DNA from: Cladopsammia gracilis
Lineage: Eukaryota; Cnidaria; Anthozoa; Scleractinia; Dendrophylliidae
Assembly: GCA_022457155.1 (NCBI GenBank)
Contig: JAJGOT010000157.1
Coordinates: 1,319,501 to 1,383,500 of the forward strand
DNA length: 64,000 bases
Direction of reading: 5' to 3'
The position numbers and the translations under genes were made by a program. Below are positions 53,691 to 64,000 of this stretch, piece after piece. Each line of letters opens with the position of its first letter. The stretch's first letter is position 1. The notes below the pieces were generated by a model. The model ran no database searches and had not been told where the DNA came from. It was given only the letters and a program-made list of their open reading frames with translations.

Positions 53691-55919
53691 CACTCAGTAA
53701 CCACAATGGTTAGGAAAAGTTAAAAGTAGTTAAAGGCAGCTATACTGTGTAAAACGAACTTAAATTGTTTGGCAGAAACGTTACTGTGTCCTTGTTTGTT
53801 AAGAAACAGTGTGTTTAAATTATTTCGTTTGTTTCCAGTAATTGAATTTTGCATTAAATGATTGATAATTCCAACTGAACCTTTCACCAATAACTCAACT
53901 CTAGATCTTCTTTCCACCATCTCGGTCGTGGTTTCTTTTACTTATAAATTTAAACATAATGTGACTATTTAATGTTATTATGGAACAAAATATTAGACAT
54001 TTGAAATAACTACACTGTGGCTGTAGCACACAAAATGTTTTTGCCGCCCAGCACTCAAATAAAATGATGCAATGATGACAATTGTGTGTCACAAGAGCTG
54101 ACAACTGTGTTGACCGTTTCAAATACAGTTTCAAAAAGCACTCGTGACACACAAATTTGCATAATTTGAAATGACTATAAGAATAATTCTCAGTTCATGA
54201 TTTTTTGAAGTGAAGGCCTATTATATTCCCGCCATTCGGATAGTTTCCCCGCCTTTTTCTCCACTAGCTCTTCGAAACCTCTATTTTCATTGGCCCGGTA
54301 AAACACAGCTGCTATTGTTTTTAGGGTTAGGGTCCATTGTTGTGTTGTTTGTTCTATTGTTAGCTTTAAGGGTTGCAAACCAATGGTGTGAGACCTTACG
54401 AGAGCTGCAACATCCTCGAAACGTTTCCTTCGCCTCATTCTCCAGTATCTAAATCGAATGGAACAGACTATATAAATGGTAATGAAATTACAGATCATTG
54501 TTATGAATTAGTCTGCTCTGCCACACACTTGCCGCAGAATCGATAAACTAAATAATATTCGAGTAACATATAACAATGTAAAAAACGTCCCCTATGAAAA
54601 CGAGTGGGACATATTAAAAATTCATTGCAAGTTTCCTGCCTGTAAAATTTGCGTGCATGCAAACCACTTATTGCCGGAACTGTCTTCAACGTCACTTTGC
54701 GTGCTAGTATCATTGTGTTAACCCTTAAACTACCAAGAGTGCCAAAGATAAAAATTTATTTAAAATCCCAAATTTCATTTTGTAAAATATCGAAAAACAA
54801 ATGGTACCAAGAAAAAATACTGCCAAAGCTAAGAAGTTTCATTTGAATGGTCACACCCAAACGTTAGAGCTACATGTACATTTCATGTCTTCATAATCGA
54901 CTCTGGGACTGAAAAGTTAAACCGTTTTTCTGCGTTTACTCCTCAGCACCCAAGGAATTGTTTAGATTTGTTGAGAAGTGGAATTCAAAGATCAGGCTTG
55001 TACTACATCCGGGACAGTCACAACAATCCTTACAGAGTGTTTTGTGACCTGGCCTCTGAGCCCGGCTGGGCATGGACACTAGTGATGTCATAAAGCTTCC
55101 ACAACAGGAGAATAAAACAGCTGACGAAAGTTCCGTTGTATGAAGATGGTTCATTAAACGCTAATAATCCTAACTGGAATGCTTACCGCTTACCTTTACA
55201 GCAAATGAATGAGCTGAAAGCCGTTTCTAGCCACTGGCGAGTAACTTGTAATTTCCCACGGAAAGTGTTCGATTATCGTGATTATGTTAGAGGCAATTTC
55301 TCCAAGTTGAATATCTTGAGGTTTAAGGGGGAATATATCTGCAAAATTATCGATTATATCAACGTTAAAGGATACAATTGTTCGCAGTGTACCGTGACTT
55401 GGTGGCAAGGCGCTGGATCGATGCTTCACCACGACTTAAGCCTTGGAAAATGTTTCTTTCAGAGCATTGCGAAGGTCACTTCTGCATTCAACGCCGATTA
55501 TTTTGGTTATTACTCAACCACGGATAGTTTATTTTCTTGCTGCTATGAAGATTCTAGCAGCACAAATCATTGGTTTGGCTCACACGTGTAAATGATCCTG
55601 TTCTGGAACCTTACCCCCTACGCCACCCTACATACTCCGGGATTTCAACCCTGTAAGAAAAATAGCGCATGGGCCTTAATCACACCCCGCCATTTTGTAT
55701 AAAAACAAATGATTTACCCCGCTAAGCCTCGCAATGAAAAAGTTAAAAACGCCGGTTAAGCGGTGAAAGACAAAGCATTTTATTCTCCGGGGAGTCAGCA
55801 TGGCCGCCGCTTGATTAAGGCCCATTCTGTACTCCGAACGGCGTTATTTCCTATCTTGTATCTACGGGTGGAGAAATTTGTCAGTGAAAAGCGTTCCTGT
55901 TGGCATTGTGAATTTTCTT

Positions 55920-56037
55920 ACTTTTGGCAAAGTTTAAAAAAATTCTGTAGGTGGGGTTCAGAGCCACCTTAAATTTTCGAAAATTAAAGGTGGCTCTGAA
56001 CCCCACCTACAGAATTTTTTTAAACTTTGCCAAAAGT
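55920..56037. repeat. 118-bp near-perfect palindrome
   Basis: The arm ACTTTTGGCAAAGTTTAAAA ... GGTTCAGAGCCACCTT is matched by its inverse with about 48 consecutive pairs and a short spacer near 55,976-55,984. It is noncoding, about 330 bp after the PAN gene. Confidence 0.9.
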
Positions 56038-56330
56038 TGCATCTTATCCTACTGATCAAAATTTGACAATAAAAAACGAAGTTCACCAAGTCATTTTTGA
56101 GTTATTAACACTTAAAGCTAAAATTAAGGATGTTTTCAGCACATTATACTGTTGCTATAGTAACATATTGTGTCACAAAAATGATAACAACGTGTTCACC
56201 AATCATTGGGCATTCGTTTGATATCATGATTGTAGCATCAACTGATAAAGAGTGGTTTTAATGACCCATCAAAATCTAAGTCGTGGAAAGTGCTGGAAAC
56301 TGTTGGGGGCCACCTTAAATTCCCGAGAAG

Positions 56331-56404
56331 CTAGGTGGTACAGTGGTACGGTAGGCTATGTAAGCGTAAGCCTAGCTGAGGTCACAGGTTCAATCCTGAG
56401 TTGG
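56331..56404 (+). repeat. tRNA-derived SINE head
   Basis: CTAGGTGGTACAGTGGTACG (A-box-like) and CACAGGTTCAATCCTGAG (T-arm) are spaced as in a tRNA, but the acceptor stem does not pair. An AATAAA-containing tail follows. Confidence 0.45.
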
Positions 56405-57914
56405 GAGTTGAATAAAATGTTCCTTTTCAAGGATTTCAGCGATGTCAATTAAAAATATTTTCAGGCAGATTTAAAGAGAAATATCCCTTCTTTGTTATGG
56501 CTACAATTAAATGTTACATTCGAGCACAGCGACTACCTTAGCTGATCTCAAAGTAAACCTACTCGGTTCAGTTGCCACATTATCGTAAACTGAACTTTCA
56601 CACCTTTTCTGAGACTTCTCATTCCTTTACACGTTTGTTTCTCGTCAATAATTTGGGACATAGAGTTAATTTAGCCTTTCTTCTTTGAGAATTTCGGGGT
56701 CTACCCGGGTCTACCCCTTTTAGTTTTCTTGGTTGAAGCCGTTCAAAATTGATAAGTTCACCAACTCGCCTAGGTCTCCTGGTGAGTAACAATACATTTA
56801 ACAATAGGTTTTATAAGCGAAAACAATGCCTCTCCACGTGTTGCACGTGCGTTTTACATTTTGGTACATTTCTTTGCCGTTCCCTGCAAAACAACAACGT
56901 CAATGAATAGAAAAATCGGCCTTTATTTTTGCGTTTGTAGACTTGTATATTTGATTACTTTACCAAAGAAAAGGCGCTAGATTTAAATTCAGGCTAAATA
57001 ACGCAAACGTAGGAGATGCTCACTCCGTCGAGACGAAGGGAAAATGAGCCGCTCCACAAATTAACCCATGGGGCATTGCAAGTCGTGACGCACACCGCCT
57101 GAGCATAAACCATGAACGATGAAACCGAATGGGATTCTGGGTAGGCAGCATTGGCAAGCTAGTAATATTCTATTGCTTGATAATCAAGATGTTTTCTTTG
57201 TTTGAGACATTTAAGAGCATGATTTATGCATCCTGTGTTAATATAATGTATATTCTGTCACAGAAGTAGTTATGTAGGGCACTATAGGGCACACACCGTC
57301 AATTTTAAGAACAAAAAAATTATCACCGGGAACTTTCAACAGCCTTAAAATAACCACCGTCAAATCTCCACAGTTCCATCTCCATTCCACCTTAAGGGTA
57401 ACTAACTGCGCCCTCGGTGCAGTCTCTAAAGCCTTTTGAAAGCCACAGTTCCATCTCCGTCCCACCACCGTCTATTCCTAAGGGTAACTACCTGCGCCTT
57501 CTTTACGGCCTCCAAACCCGCCTTAAAGCCACAGTTACCTCACTGCTTGCCTCTAGCGATCGCAAACTTCCTAAAGTCCATACGGGATTGTATCAAGTCC
57601 GGTTCAACACGATTAAAGCATCGCTTATCATAAACGAATCTGAAATCCTTCTCCTGGTATTCATTGAAAACTTCTTTTGTCTTTGGATTTCTGGCTATAT
57701 GTCTTTCATTAACCAATGTGATTCTTTCCTTTTGTTTATTTATGATTTCTTCATTTCCGGCAAATTCAGATATTTGCTATTTTCATGATTCAAGAGGAAG
57801 CCTTTTACTTTACATGTTATCTTTCCTTTGCCTGTCACATATAACTATATGACTTTGGCCCAGATCCACACCAACCCACAATCTTATCACCGCATAATTC
57901 ATCTGTTAATTCTC
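56405..57914. other. Intergenic, no gene recognised
   Basis: 1.5 kb without a supported exon or clear element, apart from two similar short blocks (CCACAGTTCCATCTCC at about 57,367 and 57,443) that look like a local duplication. Confidence 0.5.
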
Positions 57915-58608
57915 CTAACATATCCCCTGTTTCAACAGTGGCTCCGCCTGGTCTTTGCACATACCATGCACTATCTGTATCGAATCCCAAAACTTGTTCA
58001 CCAAGCGTATCCGTAACACATCATATAGCATCATTCTGGCATGGCTGGTTGTAAATGCAGCAATAAATATGTTTGTACAGTTTGCATTTTCAATAAACTG
58101 TCCTTTCAAATCAAAGGTCATTTGCACCATATCTTCATTGATGAAGTGTACCAACAGATTATCTAATTTATCATTCAACAGTATCTCATAAAATTCCTTT
58201 GGTTCAGTGACATATTTATTTTGTTTCATATTGTTTCTTTGCCCAAACTTGCCCCATGGATTATTCAGACATGCTCTTGCAATGGTTCTTTTTCCAGCAT
58301 TAAATTCAATCTTATCTAATTCAATCCCTAATCTTTCTTTCACAACTCTTTTGAAATGCTCTTGTGATTTATATTTACAGTCTTCGCCAACTGTCAAAGC
58401 GGATGTCTCCAGTTTTATTTTCATGAATTTTTTCACATATTCTTTGAATAGATCTTCTGTTGTTTCTGGGAAGCGCCACACTTCATAAATCTTTTCAATC
58501 TTATATCCTTTTTCCAAAGCTTTTTTCATTTCATTCAAACACCATGTTCCTATAAATGCTCTTTCTTCAACTGTATGATCGCACCGTTGTTGTTTCTCTT
58601 GTATTTTG
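57915..58608 (-). pseudogene. Polinton/Maverick-type DNA polymerase B fragment
   Basis: A frame on the minus strand from about 58,608 reads RCDHTVEERAFIGTWCLNEM, KIEKIYEVWRFPETTEDLFK, ARACLNNPWGKFGQRNN and TNIFIAAFTTSHARMMLYDV. This order matches the C-terminal part of protein-primed family B polymerases of Polinton/Maverick elements. The motif-B region is altered, and the conserved metal-binding motif C is damaged (only FWDSIQIVHG remains). A stop follows soon after, and an upstream TGA closes the frame. It is a dead fragment with no integrase or capsid genes nearby. Confidence 0.72.
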
Positions 58609-60660
58609 ACTCAACCTACGGGCTCGCCAAAATACAGCGAGACTCGTAAAAATATCCCACGATACTACACACTAAATCGTCCAATAAGATATATGTAAAT
58701 ATCAAATAAATGAAATATCCCATTGTCATAATTTGTCTAAGAAAAATTATCGATTTAATTCCCAAAAGACCGTTTTCCCACAGCTTTCTGAGACAAATGA
58801 CAGTATGTCAACATTCAACCAATATGAAGACGCCCTAATTTCGTCCAACCAATCAGAAAAAAAAAAGAAAAAATTGCCGCAAGCCTTCGAGCCAGCGTAA
58901 GAAATTCGCGCCTATTTTGCATAATTTTTTTTATCACTGTTTAGTCCGAGCTTCACAAACTCATCTAATGCCAATTCAAAATTTAAGCAAATTATTGCTT
59001 AAGAAGTTGTGAAAACTTTACTAGAAGTATTGCACGCAGTCCGCTAAAGAAGAAAAGGATAATAATTTACCTCGGAGGCATATTTTCCGTGATACAAGGT
59101 AAGAACTTGCCAAGTAACAATCTTTGCGGCCGTTCACGCGTTGCATGTAAAAAGCTTTCTGGGTTTTTAATGTTAATTTTTGTCCTAAAATTAGTTTTAT
59201 TTACATTTTGTAGTTTTTTTTACGACCAGAAAGAAAGCTCTCAACCTAGAGAGCTACGTTAAAGCGTGAACGGTTTAGAAGTAGTGCACAAAATTACTGA
59301 AGGAAAATTCATTGAATTCATGGCGACTTGAGACTTTTATAACAACTTTGGCATATAACAGCTAAGGTAATGCTATTTTCAACTTTAGTTAGCGGTATAT
59401 TTCCACCTTTTGAGCACACTGATGTACATCAAAAATAAGATGCGGTTTACTTCCACTGTCAAACGCGTAGTTTGATTATGTATACGTACATTTCAGTGAA
59501 GAAGTATATTCAATTTTCAACAAATTTATAAATTTAGAGCGATTTTAACTCGCTGAATAAAGTTGCCGCTGAAATATTAATTTGGTAGCACTCATCTAAT
59601 CTTTTCTTGTCATTCTGTTTTCAGGGAATGGAGGACATTCTGCAAGCGCCAATCTCCTCAAACCGAAACACGTACCTCTGCTAGGAAAACCTCCATTACT
59701 TCTACAACCTTGGACATAAGACGAACTATGAATGACAAAGTAGAACAGCAAAAAAAAAAAAAAGATGAAGTTCGTCGAAGACATATTATGGTCGTGGTAT
59801 CGTATGCTTCTTTGGTTTTCATTGGGACAGGTTATGGTTTGATTTAATTGCAGAATTCGTGTAAAGTTGTCGTGTTAGTCCTTGCAATGCGCCGATTGTT
59901 ACGACTTTTTCCAAACAGGCGAATGCTACGCAGGCTGACTAAATTATATTGCTTGGGTTTTGACAATTTGTACTTTCTTCTGATTCAGATGGGGTCATGC
60001 CTCATGTACGACGACCTGACTGACGTGTCATAAAACCTAATACAATACAATACAACCTAACACTACCTAACACAATACATCACAATACAGTCGTCGTACA
60101 CGAGCCACGACCCTTCAGCTTTCAGATGGGGGCCACGGATTCGTCAGTAGAAACTGTTTAGTATTACTTGTATTGCTTTACTAACGTTATTTACTTTTCT
60201 TTACTTACTTTGCGCGCTAAAGTAAAGTAAAGTAAGAACGTTATTTAAGTGTCAATTTGTTTAGCCCATATGGACTAATTGGGACACTATAATAATTATG
60301 ATACAAGTTATCCTAAAAATATAATAGTATAAAATTCTTATAAAATGCTAAAATCCTCCTAAACACTATGCTATACTGATTATAGCACAAATTTTCCTAC
60401 GAATGTTCTAGTAATAAAATTCTAAAATAAATAGTTAAATGTTAAAATCCTAAGTTAATTATTTGTACAGTTCTTGTTAAACTCTAGGAGCTTTAAAACA
60501 AGACCACAAGGAAAAACGCTTTCGTATACATGATTTACTACCCTTGCAATCAAATTTGCTTTTGTTGTTATTCTTAGTAGGACGCAGTTGGTCAATGCAG
60601 TGGTTGTAAGGACATTTCATGAGTGCCTCCAACAGTTGATCATGAGATTGTAATAAAGAA
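58609..60660. other. Intergenic, no gene recognised
   Basis: Contains a possible inverted-repeat element (about 59,130-59,275: GCCGTTCACGCGTT facing AAAGCGTGAACGG), a GTACGACGAC/GTCGTCGTAC hairpin around a CAATA-rich spacer (60,006-60,100), and a TAAAGTAAAGTAAGAACGTT inverted repeat (about 60,180-60,245). Confidence 0.5.
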
Positions 60661-60784
60661 ATACTCGAGCTAAGATGAATCAGAGAAGCCTTGATACATG
60701 CTGCAGTCTACCTGCTGGCTTATCTCATCTGTCTCGTAAAAGAATGATATGTCGCGCACCTCTAATCAGAGCCAGAAATATTGG

Positions 60785-60872
60785 AACTCCGGGACACCGG
60801 GACACCGCCACACCGGCACACCGGGACACCGGGAGACAAGAACACCGGAACACCGGAACAGCCCGGAATACT
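60785..60872. repeat. CCGGGACACCGGGACAC short tandem repeat
   Basis: About nine degenerate 8-9 bp units of CCGGGACAC, CCGCCACAC and CCGGAACAC type, followed by TATATATAT and a telomere-like CTAACCCTAACCTTAACC (60,889-60,906). Confidence 0.75.
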
Positions 60873-61130
60873 GTATATATATATCGGCTAACCCTAACCT
60901 TAACCACAAGTAAAGTTAAGTTAAGTTAAAGTTAAGTTAACCAGCTAGTTAAGGTGTTCTCGGCTGTTCCGGTTATCCGTGTTTTTTGAATCTTGGACTG
61001 TGTTACAATGCTCTGGTGTTCCTTGTTTTAGTGCATACCCACAAGATCATTTCTGAAGTGAGATATCCTTCTGACAGGTCACGTGGTGGGTGAAGAGGAA
61101 AAGGTGGATAATAATAGTATTAATAGTAAT

Positions 61131-61131
61131 C

Positions 61132-61169
<38 letters not shown>
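61131..61169. repeat. (AAT)n microsatellite
   Basis: About 13 AAT repeats. Confidence 0.9.
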
Positions 61170-61619
61170 TTTATTTATGTGTCTAAGTCATCTAGCAGAG
61201 GGAAAAACCCTCCACTAATAGGGGACACCTAACTACACTGAAGTGGAGTGCTGGTTGGTTCCTACGGTTCTTAGTTTCACGATGCTTCACGTGGTCTACA
61301 CTAAATATAGCTTACTTGTCGACTTTTTGAACCACCTCTTGAGTTTAACGTTTCTAAAGTCTAATATTCAGCTTTTTGAGCTGAGTGCTTTGTAACTTTC
61401 TCCAATACCCTTGACCACGTATTTTCGCTTTCTCAAACTCTTAACTTTTTTTTTTCAATATTTTATTGTATTGTTCAATGTTCTCTTATTATTAGTAATT
61501 ATTGTTATTTATTGATATAATCATTGCTTCAAAATAATCCTTGATTATGCTCTGCGACTGGCTGGGAAAGGGCAGCTTTAAGGTTTAACAATAAACCCTG
61601 GAAAGAGCAGAAGAGTCGG

Positions 61620-62115
61620 TCCTGTGGTCCTGACTGACTTCGACTTTGTCGTAACATTTAAAAAGGAATTGAAGTACCTTGGCTCCTATGTCAGCTCCAC
61701 TGAGAAAGACATCCGGGTGAAGAAAGCACAAGCTTGGAGAGCTCTCCACGACCTCAATGAAGAACATTTGGAAGTCCACCATGCCGGAAGAATTCATTCT
61801 TCCCTTCTACCCTTGGAGTCATGGACGCTCACAGTAGAGCAAGAGACCCGGCTTGACGGCCGCTAAACTCGCATGCTCAGGCTAGGATAGTCCTCAATTA
61901 ATGACTCATGGAAGGATAGGGTCAAGAACAAAGTCATCTATAGCGATCTGCCTAGTCTCTCCGTCAACATCAGTAGATCAACAGAGTCCGACTGGCCGGA
62001 CTCTGCATACGGTCACCCTGAGCTGGTTGCTAGTCACTTGGTCCTCTTGGAACCGATCCAGGGAGACAGGCCCTTACATACAAAGATCTGCTTTGACTTG
62101 TATTGCGGACCGTAA
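61620..62115 (+). pseudogene. Non-LTR retrotransposon C-terminal fragment
   Basis: The translation KELKYLGSYVSSTEKDIRVK then KAQAWRALHDLNEEH and ESWTLTVEQETRLDGR resembles the segment after reverse transcriptase in LINE-type proteins that are common in aquatic invertebrates. It is broken by stops (for example 61,863-61,865) and frame slips, but similarity seems to resume in HPELVASHLVLLEP (about 62,014-62,055). It is decayed and inactive. Confidence 0.6.
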
Positions 62116-62439
62116 AGTTTGGCGTGCTATTATATAGCCCGACGAAACTCGACCTGATTGAAATAGTGTTTCCAGGATATTCGCGGCAATAATCCGATTT
62201 TATTACGAAGTTTAAGGCATCTCTTCTAAACGTCACGGTTTAAAGACTGGTCCAGAATTATATAGTACGCAGACTATACGCATCTCGGCAGTTCACGTTC
62301 TGTGCTTCGCTTTTCCGCATTCGATACGATACAATCCTCACATATGCCTCAACGAAGCGGCATTTCGGATTAGTAACTTCTGAACATGGTTTTTACGTCC
62401 TACATCTTTACTTTTCGTTACCATAAACCTTTGACATAT

Positions 62440-62830
62440 TTTAAATATGGCAAAGAAGCTCAAAGACCGTCTTTACCAAGCCTTTGACACGGGTGTCACG
62501 GCAAAGGTGGCAAAGCCCATCTTTGATTTTAGTCAAAGTTAGTGCACCTTTGACGCTGCGCATCTTTGACGCTTATCAAACGTATAACAAAGTTGCTGTT
62601 AAAAGTTGCTATGTCTTTGTCTTTGTCTTTGTTGCTTTGTCTCGATTCGCCTGTGATGTTCATCAAATGTTTTGCACTTTTGACGCGTGTCAAAAGAGTG
62701 TCAAAAGCAATGTCAAAATTACTGTAAAGGCTTTGATCACGTTTGATGCCTGTGTCGTGCAACTTTGTCTCACCATTGATGGAAATCAAAGGTGATCAAA
62801 GCCAACTTTTCGTGCAGTGACTTTGACGGC
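62440..62830. repeat. CTTTGAC-rich degenerate repeat
   Basis: At least a dozen CTTTGA or TCAAAG words on both strands in 390 bp (AGCCTTTGACACGGGTGTC, CACCTTTGACGCTGCG, TTTTGACGCGTGTCAAAA). Probably an old inverted-repeat transposon with subterminal repeats. Confidence 0.5.
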
Positions 62831-63083
62831 GTCGTAAATTGAACTAACTAGTGTTCTGAGTGGACTATAATCGAAACATCTTTGTATCTTCCTCGCTAAG
62901 CTTCGGAAGTCCTCGGTAATCGGCAAAAAATGACCGAAAACATTAAAATGACCTTCGCACTGACAATGATCGGACATTTTCGTGACACCTTCGGTAAATT
63001 GTTGGGAGCCTTTGATAAACTTTGGAAAATTCAGAAATTGATTAAAAACTTGCAACTGGCATTGTAACGATATCCGAAAATTA

Positions 63084-63203
63084 GGCCCGGTTCAAACGTC
63101 GAACTTCACATGTGCCGAATCTAATGCAAATGAGCAAGAACAATAGATTTTTCTCATTTACATTAGGTTCGGCACATGTGAAGTTCGACGTTTGAACCGA
63201 GCC
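63084..63203. mobile_element. Palindromic MITE with TTA duplication
   Basis: GGCCCGGTTCAAACGTCGAA and its inverse TTCGACGTTTGAACCGAGCC bound 120 bp. TTA flanks at 63,081-63,083 and 63,204-63,206. The arms continue through CTTCACATGTGCCGAA. Confidence 0.85.
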
Positions 63204-63259
63204 TTAATTGTCAAAAACTGTGGTACCAAAGTTATAAAGGGATGACGTACTCGTGACTT

Positions 63260-64000
63260 GATTTTTCTTTGTATACACATGAGACAAAAGGCTCCTGTGT
63301 ATACTAAGAAAACTCAAGTAACTCGTGGGATATTTTACGGTATACCACTTGAAACCGTTGAATACCTGAATGGGTCTCTTGTCTCTGGTCATCTTGGGCT
63401 TGCAATCTATGTCGATACGACTTTCTGCATACGGGTGCATTTTCGTTCATCCAACTCGTATTCTATGAATTTTTCCACAAACCTAACCCGTGCTCCTTTA
63501 GGTTCTATCCGTGTCCGATCGATCTGTAATTTGTACTCGTTTTGTATGAATCGAGCACAGTTGCCCAAAAACAAAATTTGATCCGTTTATTTAAAGCATA
63601 ATATTACCCCCTCCCTTCATATATGATAGAGTTGTCCACCCCTTTTAACTTTCCAATACATCCATACTCAAAGACATGACACAAATCTATGCACTGATAG
63701 CAATAAAATAAGCTACAGTTTTAGGATAAACCTACATTGTAACCATATAATAATATATGAACAGATTTAAGTAATGATCCGCATAAGAAGGAAAGTACTG
63801 AACGGCAATGCTCGATGGAATGTCAACTTTTTAATTGTTAGTGATCTCATTGGCCTAGACTCAAAAACCGCTAAAAAGGTTCAAGATACAATTTTGTGTA
63901 ATTTTTTAAGGTTTCAAGTAATTTGAGCCCAATCGCACAACATGCAATTTTTAAAAGACATTGAATAACTCATTTATCTTAAGGGAACCTCCATTGTAAT
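63260..64000. other. Window end, no gene recognised
   Basis: The minus strand around 63,430-63,545 has an open stretch (IDRTRIEPKGARVRFVEKFI), and another frame continues at 63,270-63,440. This could be frameshifted coding debris, but I cannot name a family. The rest is AT-rich. Confidence 0.3.

Larger units (their letters stand above)
52641..55591 (+). pseudogene. Secreted PAN/apple plus fibrinogen-like protein gene with in-frame nonsense codon
   Basis: Exon 1 (52,641-52,958) encodes a signal peptide (MTTIAQVSFIVLLLPRCLG) and a PAN/apple-type domain with its Cys pattern (CAHKCLAYPSCKSYNYRS, GICDINSDEG). It ends at CAG|GTGAGT in phase 0. Exon 2 (54,947-55,591, after CCTCAG, phase 0) encodes a fibrinogen-like start (NCLDLLRSGIQRSGLYYIRD, YRVFCDLASEPGWAWTLVMS), then TAA at 55,091-55,093, then 165 further codons in the same frame (WNAYRLPLQQMNELKAVSSH, WRVTCNFP) to a second TAA. 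The downstream protein is clean, so the break is recent, a sequencing error, or an allele. One base change separates TAA from a Tyr codon. An unseen exon in the 2-kb intron is possible. Function unknown; probably a secreted or matrix recognition protein. Confidence 0.72.

Noticed and set aside
54190..54498. 102-codon minus-strand ORF in the PAN gene intron
   Set aside because: No domain recognised, antisense to the gene, and no splice or homolog support.

Overview
This is a eukaryotic, AT-rich, repeat-dense window. Genes are split into many short exons with GT-AG introns, and most of the DNA is transposon-derived. The three host genes (a secreted short pentraxin, a PAN/apple plus fibrinogen-like secreted protein, and a natriuretic-peptide-receptor-type guanylyl cyclase), together with the Penelope-like, L1-like, Ty3/Gypsy, Polinton-like and MITE repertoire, suggest a marine invertebrate. 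A cnidarian of the anthozoan (stony coral) kind fits best. That assignment is inference, because no species-diagnostic marker is visible.

Layout: 0.4-2.7 kb holds miniature transposons. 2.29-8.83 kb holds a complete three-exon pentraxin gene (+), whose introns carry a 39-bp minisatellite and Penelope-like fragments. 9.27-9.84 kb holds two sister MITEs. 9.88-20.63 kb is a gene-free block bounded by inverted GAGTTCGAGTT arrays. It contains a broken tandem array of ~0.5-1 kb repeats, and a full-length L1-like retrotransposon (11,569-16,999) with both ORFs open sits inside one unit with a 13-bp target duplication.

22.2-49.2 kb (-) is one gene. I could assemble a 20-exon, 1,053-residue receptor guanylyl cyclase in which every junction is GT-AG and every phase matches: signal peptide, ligand-binding domain, one transmembrane helix, kinase homology domain, coiled coil and cyclase. 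Its introns hold a very young Ty3/Gypsy element (identical 170-bp LTRs, 5-bp duplication, same strand as the gene), a Penelope-like element with a 12-bp duplication, three minisatellites (50, 62 and 17 bp), SINE pieces and several MITEs.

50-64 kb: another TTAA MITE, tRNA-derived sequences, and a PAN/fibrinogen-like gene (52.64-55.59 kb, +) with one in-frame nonsense codon. After these come fragments of a Polinton-type DNA polymerase B and of a non-LTR reverse transcriptase, plus more palindromic MITEs.

The host genes appear independent of each other. The pentraxin and the PAN protein look like secreted recognition proteins, and the cyclase is a cell-surface receptor making cGMP. The most unusual signals are structural. 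Two paralogous copies of one dispersed repeat, 43 kb apart, each carry a different MITE and serve as each other's empty site. Penelope-associated hammerhead-like cores are present. The Gypsy element looks freshly inserted yet has lost its protease active-site aspartate.
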